The notes below the pieces were generated by a model that had not been told where the DNA came from, made no database searches, and was given only the letters and a program-made list of their open reading frames with translations. The translations under genes were made by a program, and so were the position numbers. Positions 63,890 to 64,000 of a stretch of DNA of 64,000 nt are shown here, one piece after another. Origin of the DNA: Bacteroidales bacterium (lineage in GTDB: Bacteria; Bacteroidota; Bacteroidia; Bacteroidales; F082); assembly GCA_024400305.1 (NCBI GenBank), contig JAKSMX010000003.1, positions 62,001 through 126,000 on the forward strand, written 5' to 3'. Positions within the stretch are counted from its first letter, which is position 1, and each line of letters opens with the position of its first letter.

Positions 63890-64000
63890 TCATCTTCTGT
63901 CGGCGGCTTCCTTTAAATAGGGATTTCGGGCTTCCTCATTTTCCACACGAATTAATTGCCGATAATGCGACCAACTCAATTCGCCACACAGTGTGTGACG
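63890..64000 (-). pseudogene. Fragment of DUF1016 (PDDEXK) nuclease, at window edge
   Basis: 37 codons read in from the right edge on the minus strand: HTLCGELSWSHYRQLIRVEN then EEARNPYLKEAADRR and a stop at 63892-63890. This is the DUF1016/YhcG N-terminal signature (LSWSHYRxLxRVENxEAR) which in full proteins continues for ~200 more residues. Here it ends early; the +1 frame stays open (PTEDEFKHIMSRKNYIQ, stop near 63866) so a small deletion or frameshift may have joined two parts. Probably a remnant beside the type I locus. Confidence 0.7.

Noticed and set aside
1-64000. Prophage or integrative element spanning the window
   Set aside because: No integrase, capsid, terminase, relaxase or att-like pair seen; the Gp37/Gp68 gene alone is not evidence of a phage.
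1-64000. tRNA or rRNA genes
   Set aside because: No cloverleaf-like or rRNA sequence was recognised by eye; a tRNAscan run would settle it.

Overview
The window reads as a chromosomal contig from a gut- or rumen-type Bacteroidales (Bacteroidota). Three things support this: promoters with the Bacteroidota -7 element TAnnTTTG in front of many genes, often 20-35 nt before the start codon; type IX secretion traits (PorQ and a protein with a C-terminal sorting domain); and family content such as TamB beside an AddA/RecB-like helicase, DUF6261, DUF4143 ATPases, a Fibrobacter-type paralogous domain lipoprotein and the nusB-porQ-recF-DUF721 run. I saw no tRNA, rRNA, intact insertion sequence or CRISPR array. 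I cannot name the species.

Layout. 1-8.4 kb is core: a truncated UvrD/RecB helicase, tamB, tsaD and a dGTPase. 8.5-20.6 kb is an accessory (defence) island. It holds a DUF3990 ADP-ribosyltransferase-like gene with an overlapping partner; a four-gene operon headed by a single-chain restriction-modification enzyme (nuclease, methyltransferase and two specificity domains) followed by an unknown protein, a small membrane protein and a 37-kDa nucleoid-associated-protein homologue; a DUF3800 gene paired with a possible RNase-toxin gene, bracketed by two direct ~85-bp repeats; an exact 84-bp tandem repeat array that looks protein-coding, upstream of a DUF6261 gene; and a Panacea-type (DUF4065) toxin-antitoxin pair.

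20.6-50.8 kb is mostly core or surface biology: a secreted PNGase F-like protein, an S9 peptidase, HrpB, EF-G, a UDP-sugar dehydrogenase, a secreted EEP-fold protein, NhaC, a Nudix hydrolase, MenA, a CPBP protease, PnuC, a type IX cargo protein, ParE, LpxD, EF-P, RecF, PorQ, NusB and a three-gene glycan block (GT2 fusion, formyltransferase/propeller fusion, flippase). 50.9-57.9 kb holds an ATPase pseudogene, two strongly palindromic elements, two lipoproteins, a DUF4143 ATPase with tandem repeats running up to its start codon, and Nnr.

57.9-64 kb is a second defence island, transcribed right to left: a DUF1016 fragment at the edge, tcmP, a Gp37/Gp68 (DUF5131) gene, hsdS, a PrrC anticodon-nuclease homologue with its catalytic Arg-Glu-His triad intact, and hsdM. 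No hsdR is visible in the window. The most interesting points are PrrC inside a type I locus without a visible HsdR, the four-gene RM operon, the DUF3800 pair between repeats, the 84-bp repeat ORF with changes concentrated at third codon positions, and two promoter-to-terminator intervals that look like small RNA genes.
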